DNA from: Dyella lipolytica
Lineage (GTDB): Bacteria; Pseudomonadota; Gammaproteobacteria; Xanthomonadales; Rhodanobacteraceae
Reading direction: 5' to 3'
Assembly: GCF_030160075.1 (NCBI RefSeq)
Contig: NZ_BSNQ01000003.1
Location: 676,625-740,624, forward strand
Length of the DNA: 64,000 nucleotides
Shown: positions 19,610 to 28,556 of the stretch, one piece after another
How the letters are laid out: each line of letters starts with the position of its first letter
How positions within the stretch are numbered: the stretch's first letter is position 1
Notes under the pieces: model-generated
Databases searched by the model: none
Seen by the model: only the letters and a program-made list of their open reading frames with translations
What the model was told of the DNA's origin: nothing
Made by a program: the position numbers and the translations under genes

Positions 19610-22225
19610 ATGAACATCTTTCGCCCCACCGTGATCATGAGCGTACTGCTAGTGATGGGCGGCGTGGCGGTATTCAAAGCACATGCGTTTCCTTCGACAC
19701 CAGATGACCGTACGCAAGCCGTGGCGCTGGTAGCGAAGATGACGCTGGCAGAGAAAATTTCGCAGACGCAGAGCAGTGCACCTGCCATTCCGCGACTTGG
19801 CGTTGCGGCATACGATTGGTGGAGCGAAGGTTTGCATGGCATCGCACGCAACGGCTACGCCACCGTGTTTCCGCAAGCGATCGGCCTTGCCGCGAGTTGG
19901 AATCCGAATTTGCTGGATCGGGTGGGCACCACGGTGTCGACCGAGGCGCGAGCCAAATTCAATGCGGCGGGCGCGGGTCACGATCATGTGCGTTATGACG
20001 GCCTGACCATCTGGTCGCCCAACATCAATATTTTTCGCGATCCACGTTGGGGTAGGGGACAGGAAACGTACGGTGAAGATCCGTACCTGACTGGCCAGCT
20101 CGCCGTGAGCTTTATTCATGGCATACAGGGCGATGATCCGGACCATCCACGCGCGATCGCCACGCCCAAGCACCTGGTTGTGCACAGCGGGCCGGAATCG
20201 GGCCGCCATGGCTTCGACGTCGCCGTTTCACCCTACGACTTCGAGGCGACATATACGCCGGCCTTTCGTGCGGCGATCACTGAAGGGCACGCGGACTCTG
20301 TCATGTGCGCTTATAACGCGCTGCACGGTACGCCGGTGTGTGCCGACGCCGCCTTGCTAACGACGCTGCTGCGCCATGACTGGGGATTCAAGGGTTATAT
20401 CGTTTCCGACTGCGATGCTGTCGACGACATGACCAAGTTCCATCATTTCAAACCCGATAACGCGCAATCGTCCGCCGCTGCGATCCAAGCCGGTACGGAT
20501 CTCGATTGCGGCAACGCTTATGCGGATCTGCTGGAGGCTGTACACAAGGGTTACGTCAAGGAGTCGATCATCGACGCGGCACTCACGCGATTGTTTGCCG
20601 CGCGCTACAAACTCGGCGAGTGGGGGACGAACGGAAGTGACTCTTATGCGCGCATCGGTCTCGATCGGGTGGATAGCCCGGCGCATCGTCAGCTTGCACT
20701 GCAGGCAGCGCTGGAATCGATGGTGCTGCTGAAAAATGCGCATGGCACCTTGCCGTTCCGCGATGGCATGCACCTGGCTGTGATCGGGCCCAATGCCGAT
20801 ACCTTGGAAACCCTCGAAGCCAATTATCACGGCACCGCACGCGCGCCGATCACGCCGTTGCAAGGTTTGCGTCAACGCTTCGGCGCACAGCGTATCAGCT
20901 ACGCACAAGGATCACCGATTGCCGATGGCGTACCGGTGCCCATTCCAGAGACCGCGTTACGTACAACGGCACATGCCGGACTGCTCGGTCAGTACTTCGA
21001 CAACCTCGACTTCAACGGTACGCCACGACTGACGCGTACCGATCGCGTCATCGATTTCGATTGGGACCATGTTGCACCGGCGGACAACATGCGTGCCGAT
21101 CGTTACGCCGTGCGCTGGAGCGGCGAGCTGATTCCCCCCGGGCCCGGCGATTACACCCTGGCGATACACGTCGACCGATGTTTCGATTGCGCTGGGCACG
21201 ATCCGGTACGCCTGTACATCGACGGCCGCAAGGTGATCGACAATGACGGCGACGATAAGCCCATGCAGGCAACCCTGCATATCGCCGACATGCATCCTCG
21301 CGCCATCCGCCTCGAGCTCATACACAGCGGACAGGATCAAGGTGTGCGCCTGCAATGGCTCGCACCCGCTCAAGCGCAGTTGGCGGAAGCAAAAGCCGTA
21401 GCGCAACGCGCTGATGCCGTGGTCGCATTCGTCGGACTGTCGCCGGACGTCGAAGGCGAAGAATTGAAGATCGATGCGCCGGGTTTCCATGGCGGCGACC
21501 GCACCGATATCGCCTTGCCAGTGGCGCAGCAGAAAGTGCTTGAGCAGATCGCTGCCAGCGGCAAGCCTCTGGTCGTGGTTTTGATGTCGGGGAGTGCGGT
21601 GGCGCTGAATTGGGCACAAGCCCACGCCGACGCGATTCTCGCCGCCTGGTATCCGGGCGAAATGGGTGGTCTCGCCGTGGCCCAGACCTTGGCCGGTGAC
21701 TACAACCCGGGCGGTCGCTTGCCGGTGACCTTTTATCGCGCGACCGATGAGCTGCCACCGTTCGTCAGCTACGCCATGCAGGGGCGAACCTATCGCTATT
21801 TTTCCGGCACGCCGCTTTATCCATTCGGTTACGGCTTGAGTTACACCCACTTCGCATATAGCCAGCCTCAGCTGTCATCCGTGGAGCTGCAAGCCGGCGC
21901 ATCGCTGACAGTGAGCGCTACCGTTCGCAATGACGGCGACCGCAGCGGCGATGAGGTCGTGCAGGTCTATCTGGACGCTCCGGATTCGGCGCTGGCACCG
22001 CGCCACACCCTGGTGGGTTTTCGCCGCGTGCACCTCGCCGCAGCGGAGACACGTCGTGTGAGCTTTGAACTTGCGCCGCGCCAACTCAGCACGGTCGATG
22101 TAAGCGGCCATAGGAACGTGGACGCGGGGCACTACCGCTTGTTCGTCGGCGGCGGCCAGCCGGGTGATAGCGAGGGTGTCGCGGCGACGTTCGTCATCAC
22201 CGGCCATGAGGCACTTCCGCATTGA
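19610..22225 (+). CDS. GH3 beta-glycosidase (xylosidase/glucosidase type) with PA14 insert
   Basis: 871-residue exported GH3 enzyme. Signal peptide about 1-26 (cut after AHA). Barrel domain about 27-330 with FPQAIGLAASWN, DPRWGRGQETYGEDPYL, KHLVVHSGPE and the nucleophile Asp267 in YIVSDCDAV. The alpha/beta domain (from about 345: LLKNAHGTLPF, IGPNAD) is interrupted by a PA14-like beta domain at about 455-600 (LLGQYFDNLDF, LYIDGRKVIDND). It resumes with EGEELKIDAPGFHGGDR and closes with a fibronectin-III-like domain (VRNDGDRSGDEVVQVYL). The architecture matches xylosidase/glucosidase groups; beside GH29, GH18 and GH20 genes a role in removing beta-xylose from plant N-glycans is plausible but unproven. 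Starts two bases after the GH18-like gene. Confidence 0.92.
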   Translation: MNIFRPTVIMSVLLVMGGVAVFKAHAFPSTPDDRTQAVALVAKMTLAEKISQTQSSAPAIPRLGVAAYDWWSEGLHGIARNGYATVFPQAIGLAASWNPNLLDRVGTTVSTEARAKFNAAGAGHDHVRYDGLTIWSPNINIFRDPRWGRGQETYGEDPYLTGQLAVSFIHGIQGDDPDHPRAIATPKHLVVHSGPESGRHGFDVAVSPYDFEATYTPAFRAAITEGHADSVMCAYNALHGTPVCADAALLTTLLRHDWGFKGYIVSDCDAVDDMTKFHHFKPDNAQSSAAAIQAGTDLDCGNAYADLLEAVHKGYVKESIIDAALTRLFAARYKLGEWGTNGSDSYARIGLDRVDSPAHRQLALQAALESMVLLKNAHGTLPFRDGMHLAVIGPNADTLETLEANYHGTARAPITPLQGLRQRFGAQRISYAQGSPIADGVPVPIPETALRTTAHAGLLGQYFDNLDFNGTPRLTRTDRVIDFDWDHVAPADNMRADRYAVRWSGELIPPGPGDYTLAIHVDRCFDCAGHDPVRLYIDGRKVIDNDGDDKPMQATLHIADMHPRAIRLELIHSGQDQGVRLQWLAPAQAQLAEAKAVAQRADAVVAFVGLSPDVEGEELKIDAPGFHGGDRTDIALPVAQQKVLEQIAASGKPLVVVLMSGSAVALNWAQAHADAILAAWYPGEMGGLAVAQTLAGDYNPGGRLPVTFYRATDELPPFVSYAMQGRTYRYFSGTPLYPFGYGLSYTHFAYSQPQLSSVELQAGASLTVSATVRNDGDRSGDEVVQVYLDAPDSALAPRHTLVGFRRVHLAAAETRRVSFELAPRQLSTVDVSGHRNVDAGHYRLFVGGGQPGDSEGVAATFVITGHEALPH

Positions 22226-22481
22226 ACGCAAAGAGTGCCGCCGGACACCAAAAAACGGACGCAAACGGGTCCTGGCGTGTGTATGCAAAACAATGGTTTA
22301 CAAGTAATCGCGATCTGATGGGCCGGCATTCGCAAAATTGTGTTGCATTGCGACTTGCCTCGATCTAAATCGGGCCTATAAGCTCTTTGAAAATAAATAT
22401 GAATTAGATATTCACATATGAAATAGGCGGGCGCACCGGGGATGAATTCAAGGCAGTCGTTGGGGACCATTAGGAGGGTAG
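22226..22481 (+). other. Intergenic control region before the glucokinase operon
   Basis: 327 bases separate the GH3 stop from the glucokinase start; apart from the short leader ORF (22482-22556) no gene is seen. It contains the conserved regulatory block 22323-22409 and an AT-rich run (22380-22425) with several short ATATGAA-type words. No convincing terminator for the GH3 gene was seen. Confidence 0.5.
22323..22409 (+). promoter_or_regulatory. Conserved regulatory block B with sigma-70-like promoter
   Basis: Homologous to block A at 18306-18367: CCGGCAT, TTGCATT (22343), CGATCTAAA (22361) and, after about 20 extra bases, ATATGAATTAGAT (22397-22409). Inside it TTGCCT (22355-22360) and TATAAG (22377-22382) are 16 bases apart, a reasonable sigma-70 promoter for the glucokinase-fucosidase operon. 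The conserved CGATCTAAA falls in the spacer, as expected of a repressor site. Confidence 0.55.
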
Positions 22482-22556
22482 ATGCAGAGCCCAATCCAAC
22501 TGAGCAGCGATGCGACGGCTCCGCCGTTGCTGAGCTCGGAACTGCACTGCGCATGA
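22482..22556 (+). CDS. 24-codon leader peptide ORF coupled to glucokinase
   Basis: Short ORF with the strongest ribosome site of the region: AGGAGGG at 22472-22478 just upstream of ATG 22482. It encodes 24 residues beginning MQSPIQLSSDATAP and ending SELHCA, and its TGA (22554-22556) overlaps the candidate glucokinase ATG (22553) as ATGA. This looks like a translational-coupling leader. No repeated regulatory codons typical of an attenuator are evident. It could alternatively be a relic N-terminus in another frame. Confidence 0.45.
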   Translation: MQSPIQLSSDATAPPLLSSELHCA

Positions 22557-23650
22557 AAGACGGCTATCGGGAATATAGCGGCGCAGAGCATGCCCATGCT
22601 TCATCGTCCGATGCTGCGCAGAAAAAAGACGTCGAGCCGTCCGGAACGGTGGTTACGCTTTCCAGCGAACCTTTCCTTGCTGCCGATGTAGGTGGCACCC
22701 ACGCGCGCATTGGCTTGTTGTCGTTCCGACCGAACCAAGCCGCGCCCGTGGTGCTGGCGTACCGCGTTTACAAGTGCGCCGAGTACACGAGCCTGGATGC
22801 CATCGTCCGCAGCTTTTGCCATGAGCACGCGGTCAGGCCGCAGCGTCTGGCGCTCGCTTGCGCGGGTTTTCTGCATGAAGGGAAGGTCGTCAACAACAAC
22901 CTGCAGTGGCCCGTCGTGCCAGCCGCGCTCGAAAAGCAACTGGGGCTAAGCGACGTCGAGGTTCTCAACGATTTTGAAGCGCTGGCCTATGGCACGGCGT
23001 ATCTGGATGTCGGCGATGTTAGGCCGCTACATAGACCGCTACAGAACGAAAAGATGATCACGGGGCCCGTCGTGATCGTCGGCCCGGGTACCGGGCTCGG
23101 CGTGGCAGTGCGTCTGCCTGGTGCGAAGCCGAACGTGCTCGCGACCGAGGCCGGACATATCCAGCTGGCGGCTCGCGTGGGACGCGAACAGCAAGTGCTG
23201 GCCGAATTGACGCAAGCCGACACGCATGTTCCTTACGATTACGTGTTATCCGGCCCGGGGTTGTTGCGCCTGTATGGCGCGCTCTGCCGACTCGAAAGGC
23301 AGCCGACCGTATTCCACGACCCTGCCGCGATCACGGCTGCAGCATGCGCGGGCACGAATGCGTGTGCGGTGGAAACCTTGCAGTTGTTCTGCGGATGGTT
23401 GGGTTCTTTCTTGGGCGATCTGGCGATGTTGTACGGCGCGACCGGCGGTATCTACCTCGCAGGCGGCTTCCTCTCGCAGATGATCGAGTTCGTGGAAAAG
23501 AGTACGTTCGTCAGCCGCTTTCTCGACAAAGGTGTGATGCGTCCGTTCCAGCAGACCGTCCCCGTTTATGTCGTGGATCACGCGCAGCTTGCTGTCATCG
23601 GTGCAGCGAGCTGGTTGATGAATGGTCATGCACAGGACAAGGCGGCATGA
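22553..23650 (+). CDS. glk: Glucokinase (ROK-independent Glk family)
   Basis: ATP-dependent glucokinase of the Glk (bacterial GlkA) family, cytosolic, phosphorylating glucose. Visible: LAADVGGTHARIGLL (phosphate 1), ALACAGFLHEGKVVNNNLQWP, catalytic Asp in LNDFEALAYGTAYL, VGPGTGLGVAV (phosphate 2) and GGIYLAGGFL. About 37 residues precede the core, longer than usual, with no homology I recognise. The frame is open to 22442, but ATG 22553 is favoured because of the ATGA overlap with the leader ORF. It overlaps the next fucosidase gene by four bases (ATGA), an unusual pairing of a sugar kinase with an exported glycosidase, typical of Xanthomonas-type glycan-use loci. Confidence 0.9.
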   Translation: MKDGYREYSGAEHAHASSSDAAQKKDVEPSGTVVTLSSEPFLAADVGGTHARIGLLSFRPNQAAPVVLAYRVYKCAEYTSLDAIVRSFCHEHAVRPQRLALACAGFLHEGKVVNNNLQWPVVPAALEKQLGLSDVEVLNDFEALAYGTAYLDVGDVRPLHRPLQNEKMITGPVVIVGPGTGLGVAVRLPGAKPNVLATEAGHIQLAARVGREQQVLAELTQADTHVPYDYVLSGPGLLRLYGALCRLERQPTVFHDPAAITAAACAGTNACAVETLQLFCGWLGSFLGDLAMLYGATGGIYLAGGFLSQMIEFVEKSTFVSRFLDKGVMRPFQQTVPVYVVDHAQLAVIGAASWLMNGHAQDKAA

Positions 23651-25314
23651 GAACGCATTTGTCCATGTTGCGTCATGCAGGTCTGCGGCTAGGCTGTGTT
23701 GCAGCGTTGTGCGGTATAGCCGTCGTCGGCGCCCACGCAACAACGCCTCCGGATGCAGCGACGATCGAGCGGCAATGGGTCGCCGCCAATCGGCCGTACG
23801 ACGGTGCGCGCAAAGCCATCCTGGCGCAGACGCAAAAGATCGCCTGGCAGGGTCCTATGGATCCGGACTGGCAAAGCCTGACCGGTTACCGCACGCCTGA
23901 GTGGTATCGAGATGCCAAGTTCGGCATCTTCATCCATTGGGGCGTGTATTCGGTCCCTGCATACAAGGGCGAGTGGTATCCGCGCCACATGTATGAACGC
24001 ACGGGCGAGAACTCCGACCGCTACCAGCATCAGATCGCCACCTACGGCCCGATGCCGAAGGTCGGCTACAAGGATCTGATTCCGCTGTTCAAGGCGGAAC
24101 ACTTCGATCCGAACGCCTGGGCGACGTTGTTTCGCGAAGCCGGTGCACGTTATGTGGTGCCGGTCGCCGAACATCACGATGGCTTCGCGATGTATGACTC
24201 GAAACTGTCGGACTGGACTGCGGTGAAAATGGGTCCGCACCGAGATGTCATCGGTGAACTGGCCAAGGCGATTCGTGCACAGGGCATGAAACTTGGCCTG
24301 TCTTCGCACCGCGCCGAGCATGACTGGTTCTACGAATACGGCCGCACGTTCGATTCCGACGTCAACGATCCGCGCTATGCAGCGCTCTATGGGCCTGCGC
24401 ACCCATCCGAATCCGCCAAAGGCGAAGACGGCCAGGACGTCGATTGGACCTTCGTTTCCGACGCCTATCTCGACGACTGGTTGGCGCGCTCGTCCGAAAT
24501 CGTGCAGGACTACCACCCGGACCTGATGTACTTCGACTGGTGGGTCGGTCAGCCGCGCTTTCGCGGCGCATTGGCCGAATTCGCCGCGTTCTACTACAAC
24601 CAGGCGGCGGCGCGCGGGCAGAGCCCCGTGCTGTACTACAAGTTCAACAACATGCGTCCCGGCACGGGCACGTTGAACATTGAACGCGGGCAGGCGCCGG
24701 ATATTCGCGCACAACCGTGGCAAACCGAAACCTCGGTAAGCCCCGACTCGTGGGGATACGCCGAAGGCGACACCTACAAATCGCCCGACGAGCTGGTGCA
24801 ACTGCTTGCCGATGTGGTCAGCAAGAACGGCAACTTGCTGTTGAACATCGGTCCCAAGGCCGATGGCACGATCCCGCCCGAAGCACAGCACATCCTGCTG
24901 GCGATCGGCCAATGGCTAGGCGCCAATGGCGAAGCGATCTATGGCACGCGGCCATGGCAGCGTTTCGGTGAAGGCCCGACCCAGGTCGTTGCCGGCACCA
25001 TGCAGGACACCAAGACCAAGCCCTATACCGCCGAAGACTTCCGTTTTACCACCAAGGACGGACGTCTATACGCGATCGAGATGGAATGGCCGGCGACGCA
25101 TCGTGCGCTGATCCATTCGGTCGCACCGACGATGAAGGTGAAAGCGGTCACGCTGCTGGCGACCGGCAAGCCGGTGACATTCAAGCAACAGCCCGACGGT
25201 TTGCATCTCGATCTGCCGACGCAGCCGCCAGGCGTGCATGCGTATGCTTATCGCATCGAATTCGAAAAGCCGATCGCAAGCAGCACGAAGGAGGACGCCG
25301 CGCCTACCTCATAG
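23647..25314 (+). CDS. GH29 alpha-L-fucosidase, subfamily A-like
   Basis: 555-residue exported alpha-L-fucosidase. Residues 1-31 are a signal peptide with an unusually long hydrophobic core. Barrel features: WYRDAKFGIFIHWGVYSVPAY, EHHDGFAMYDS, LGLSSHRAEHDWF, and nucleophile Asp297 in LMYFDWWVG; NGNLLLNIGPKADGTIP closes the barrel. A C-terminal beta-sandwich follows from about 460. This pattern fits the broad-specificity GH29-A group. ATG overlaps the glucokinase TGA; codons upstream to 23344 lie inside glucokinase and are not used. Would release L-fucose for FucP and the fucose operon 5 kb away. Confidence 0.93.
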   Translation: MRTHLSMLRHAGLRLGCVAALCGIAVVGAHATTPPDAATIERQWVAANRPYDGARKAILAQTQKIAWQGPMDPDWQSLTGYRTPEWYRDAKFGIFIHWGVYSVPAYKGEWYPRHMYERTGENSDRYQHQIATYGPMPKVGYKDLIPLFKAEHFDPNAWATLFREAGARYVVPVAEHHDGFAMYDSKLSDWTAVKMGPHRDVIGELAKAIRAQGMKLGLSSHRAEHDWFYEYGRTFDSDVNDPRYAALYGPAHPSESAKGEDGQDVDWTFVSDAYLDDWLARSSEIVQDYHPDLMYFDWWVGQPRFRGALAEFAAFYYNQAAARGQSPVLYYKFNNMRPGTGTLNIERGQAPDIRAQPWQTETSVSPDSWGYAEGDTYKSPDELVQLLADVVSKNGNLLLNIGPKADGTIPPEAQHILLAIGQWLGANGEAIYGTRPWQRFGEGPTQVVAGTMQDTKTKPYTAEDFRFTTKDGRLYAIEMEWPATHRALIHSVAPTMKVKAVTLLATGKPVTFKQQPDGLHLDLPTQPPGVHAYAYRIEFEKPIASSTKEDAAPTS

Positions 25315-25454
25315 ATCGCCGTCATTTAGCAACAAGAGTTTGATTCCGACAAATCGTCGTTGTCGTCGGATGCAGGTAAGCAAATAAAAGCGTCGCTGCT
25401 GGTTTTGGGGCCAGTAAGCGATACACACATTCGATCCACCGGGAGGGGAGAAAC

Positions 25455-28400
25455 ATGAGCAACATCTATCTACGTCGTGGTGTGCTGGCCAGTTCGCTGG
25501 CGCTGGCGTTGTTCGCACCGAGCGTGTTCGCACAAACATCGAGCACAACCTCCGACAATTCGCAGACGAACCAGCAAAGCGCCCCGTCCAACGGGCAGCC
25601 GACAGACAAGAAAAACGCGACGAAACTGCAGACAGTCACGGTCACCGGTTCGATGATCCCGCGCGTGGAGGTCGAGGGGCCGGCTCCCGTAGTCTCCCTC
25701 ACCGGCGAGCAGATCAAGGCACAGGGCTTCACCACGCTGTGGGAATTCCTGGATTCGTTGCCGCAAGTGGGCCAGCAGTCATCGGACCCGGCCGCTTGGG
25801 GTTCCAGCTCGGTCAATGCGCGCTCAGTCAATCTGCGCAATGTGGGCCCTGGCTTCAGTCTGCTGTTGATCGACGGCCATCGCGTGGTGGATTACCCGCA
25901 GCCGTTGAACAAGCAGAGCAACTTCCAGAACTACAACAACATCCCGACCGGCATGATCGACCATGTCGAAATCCTGGCCTCCGGCGCCTCGTCGATCTAC
26001 GGTTCGGACGCAGTGGCGGGTGTGATCAACGTGATCCTGAAGAAGAACTACCAGGGTGACGAGCTGCAGGTGACCGGCGGTGGCGCCACGCGCGGTGGCC
26101 GCGCCTACGGCGACATCAATTTCTTCGGTGGCAAGTCCGGCGAAAACTGGCACGTCCTCTACAACCTGGAGAAGTCCAACCGTACGGCGTTGTGGGGTAG
26201 CGATCGTCCATATCAGGACTCGGTGGCCGATGCGGGCCCCGGCTCCTGGAGCCCGGCGTCGCGCATGTTTGGCTACCAGTACGACGCGCAAGGTGCCATT
26301 GCCCTCTCCGCGACGAACGCTTCGGGTCAATACATCACCCCGCCGGCGGGTACTTGCGGGAAGTTCACGAACTCGCAGTTGAGTCACTCGTACAGCACCA
26401 CCACCACTGGCACCCAGGTCACCGGCGTGACCGACAATGGTTACTACTGCTCGCAGCCCGCTCTGTTCCAGAATTGGGTGCTGACGCCCGGCAGTATCAA
26501 CAACAACGCATACGTGGCCGGCGAGTACGACTTCAAGGACAGCAGCCTGCAGCTTTACGGCTCGGCGGCCCTGTATGACACGACGGGCATCTCCAACACC
26601 CAGTTGCCCGTTGAAGTGACCGGTCAGTTCTACGACCAGAGCACGGGGCAGGTCATCAACCAGGCCATCCGACAGTTGACCGCGCAGGAAATGGGATCGA
26701 CTGCCAATACCCATGACCGCGAGCAGAACTGGAACATCCAGACCGGCCTGCGTGGCAGCTTCGACGACAGCCGATTCAACTGGGACGTGAACCTCAACAC
26801 CCAGAAATACACTGTGCGCGAGGACTACACGGGCATCGACGTCAATGCCATGAACAACTTCTTCCTCGGCAAGCAGTTGGGCACCTCCGCCGGCGGCTTG
26901 CCCGTTTACGCCATGAACTGGCAGCAGTGGTGGAACCCCATCACGCCGCAGCAATACGGCCAGTTCGCGGTCAGTGGCGAGAACACCTCCTCGTCGTGGC
27001 TGGACCAGGTGCAGGCCCGCATCAACGGCGACCTGTACAAGCTTCCGTGGGTAGACGAGCCCATCGGTTGGGCGGCGGTACTGGAAGCTGCACACAACGG
27101 CTTCCTGCTCTCGCCCGACGCGCGCGGCGATAACAACAACTTCCAAAATCCGTTCGGGGCGTATCTCACCGGCGGCGGCACTCGCCAGCGCTATTCGTTC
27201 GGTAACGAGTTCCGTGTGCCGGTGCTGGATTCGGTGACATGGACCATCTCCGGCCGTCTGGACAAGTACCACGATGCCAGCCGCGCCGACGTGGCCCGCA
27301 CCTGGGGCACGGGCCTCGAATGGCGGCCGTATGACGGTCTGCTGATTCGCGGCAGCTACGGCACCAACTTCAAGGCGCCGGACATGCAGGCTATCTACCT
27401 GACCGGCTCCACCTCGCCGATCGGTGATTACGTCGATCCTCTGCAGTGCATTAACGCCATCAAGGCTGGCCAGAGCAACAGCACATGGTGCAGCCAGGTG
27501 CAGCGCGCAACGTCGCAGTACTACAACCTGACGACGGAAGGCAGCCGCTTGTTGCAGCCGCAGACCGGCCACTCCTGGACCTATGGTTTCGTGTGGCAGG
27601 TTCCGGGCGTGCAAGGCTTGTCGTTCTCTGCCGACTACTGGCACATGGGCGTGGACAACGCCATCCAGTATCTCGACCCAGGCACCGTGCTGGTCGACGA
27701 GGCCGGTTGCCTTACCGGCTTGCAGGTAAACGGTTCATCGGCCTTGTCACCGTATACGGCGCACGTGCCGGGTTCGGCGTATTGCAAGATGGTGACCCAG
27801 ATGGTTCAGCGCGTTAATGGAAACGGCCAGATCATCTCGGAAGAGTCCGGCCCGATCAACGAAGCTTCGCTATACGTGAGTGGTGTAGATGCTTCGCTGG
27901 ACTACAAGGTGCAGACCGAGAATTGGGGCAATTTCACTGCCAATATCAACTACACGGACAACCTCGAGTACAAACAGCGCGTGCTGGCTTCCGACGAACT
28001 GCAAAACACCCGCTATAACAATGTGGCGAGCAGGATCACGTGGATCGGCGACTGGCACAAGGGCGATTGGGACGTATCGATCTCCGGTGTGCGCGACGGC
28101 GGTATGCGCGCCCCGAACTACGGTAGTTGCAATACGCTGCCCAACGGCGTCCAGCCGAGCATGATTACTGTGCAAAGTGGCACCGAGACGGTCGCTACCG
28201 GTGTTTGCCAGGTGACGGTCAATGGCACCAATGTCACCGTGAACGACACCGAGTACACAGGCCATACGCCGGTGTGGATCACCTGGAACACCTCGGTCGG
28301 CTGGCAGATCAACCCGGATACCAAGTTGAAGTTCACGGTGTCCAACATCTTCGACAGGGTCTCTTCGATCCCGTACTACGCCGGTGGCTTCGAGTTCGTT

Positions 28401-28472
28401 ACGACGGGACAGACCGGCAGCGAATACAACGGTCGCGAAATGTTCCTGACGTTCGACTACAAGCTCGATTGA
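25455..28472 (+). CDS. TonB-dependent outer-membrane receptor for an oligosaccharide
   Basis: 1005-residue TonB-dependent receptor. Signal peptide 1-26 (cut after VFA), a Ser/Thr/Gln-rich stretch to about 55, a TonB-box/plug region (KLQTVTVTGSMIPRVEVEG, then GFTTLWEFLDSLPQ, LNLRNVG and the ILASGASSIYGSDAVAGVINVI core), and a 22-strand barrel ending FDYKLD with the terminal aromatic/hydrophobic strand pattern. AGGGGAG precedes the ATG. Family members in Xanthomonadales import glycan fragments produced by neighbouring glycosidases (known for CUT loci); here it sits between GH29 and GH20, so the cargo is likely a fucose/GlcNAc-containing oligosaccharide (inference). A strong terminator follows directly. 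Confidence 0.93.
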   Translation: MSNIYLRRGVLASSLALALFAPSVFAQTSSTTSDNSQTNQQSAPSNGQPTDKKNATKLQTVTVTGSMIPRVEVEGPAPVVSLTGEQIKAQGFTTLWEFLDSLPQVGQQSSDPAAWGSSSVNARSVNLRNVGPGFSLLLIDGHRVVDYPQPLNKQSNFQNYNNIPTGMIDHVEILASGASSIYGSDAVAGVINVILKKNYQGDELQVTGGGATRGGRAYGDINFFGGKSGENWHVLYNLEKSNRTALWGSDRPYQDSVADAGPGSWSPASRMFGYQYDAQGAIALSATNASGQYITPPAGTCGKFTNSQLSHSYSTTTTGTQVTGVTDNGYYCSQPALFQNWVLTPGSINNNAYVAGEYDFKDSSLQLYGSAALYDTTGISNTQLPVEVTGQFYDQSTGQVINQAIRQLTAQEMGSTANTHDREQNWNIQTGLRGSFDDSRFNWDVNLNTQKYTVREDYTGIDVNAMNNFFLGKQLGTSAGGLPVYAMNWQQWWNPITPQQYGQFAVSGENTSSSWLDQVQARINGDLYKLPWVDEPIGWAAVLEAAHNGFLLSPDARGDNNNFQNPFGAYLTGGGTRQRYSFGNEFRVPVLDSVTWTISGRLDKYHDASRADVARTWGTGLEWRPYDGLLIRGSYGTNFKAPDMQAIYLTGSTSPIGDYVDPLQCINAIKAGQSNSTWCSQVQRATSQYYNLTTEGSRLLQPQTGHSWTYGFVWQVPGVQGLSFSADYWHMGVDNAIQYLDPGTVLVDEAGCLTGLQVNGSSALSPYTAHVPGSAYCKMVTQMVQRVNGNGQIISEESGPINEASLYVSGVDASLDYKVQTENWGNFTANINYTDNLEYKQRVLASDELQNTRYNNVASRITWIGDWHKGDWDVSISGVRDGGMRAPNYGSCNTLPNGVQPSMITVQSGTETVATGVCQVTVNGTNVTVNDTEYTGHTPVWITWNTSVGWQINPDTKLKFTVSNIFDRVSSIPYYAGGFEFVTTGQTGSEYNGREMFLTFDYKLD

Positions 28473-28486
28473 TGTAAGCAACAATC

Positions 28487-28519
28487 CAAGCGAGCCCGGC
28501 CCAAAGCCGGGCTCGCTTG
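28487..28519 (+). terminator. Intrinsic terminator after the TonB-dependent receptor
   Basis: Perfect 14-base-pair stem, CAAGCGAGCCCGGC with its complement, closed by the loop CCAAA and followed by CTTT. Located 15 bases after the receptor stop and 38 bases before the GH20 start, so it separates the receptor from the GH20 gene or attenuates readthrough. Confidence 0.85.
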
Positions 28520-28556
28520 CTTTGGACCGTATGTTTGAACAGATGGAGTGTTGAGG

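Noticed and set aside
25824..27644. 606-codon minus-strand frame opposite the TonB-dependent receptor
   Set aside because: Long because of high GC, but codon pattern, lack of start site and the clear receptor on the other strand show it is a shadow.
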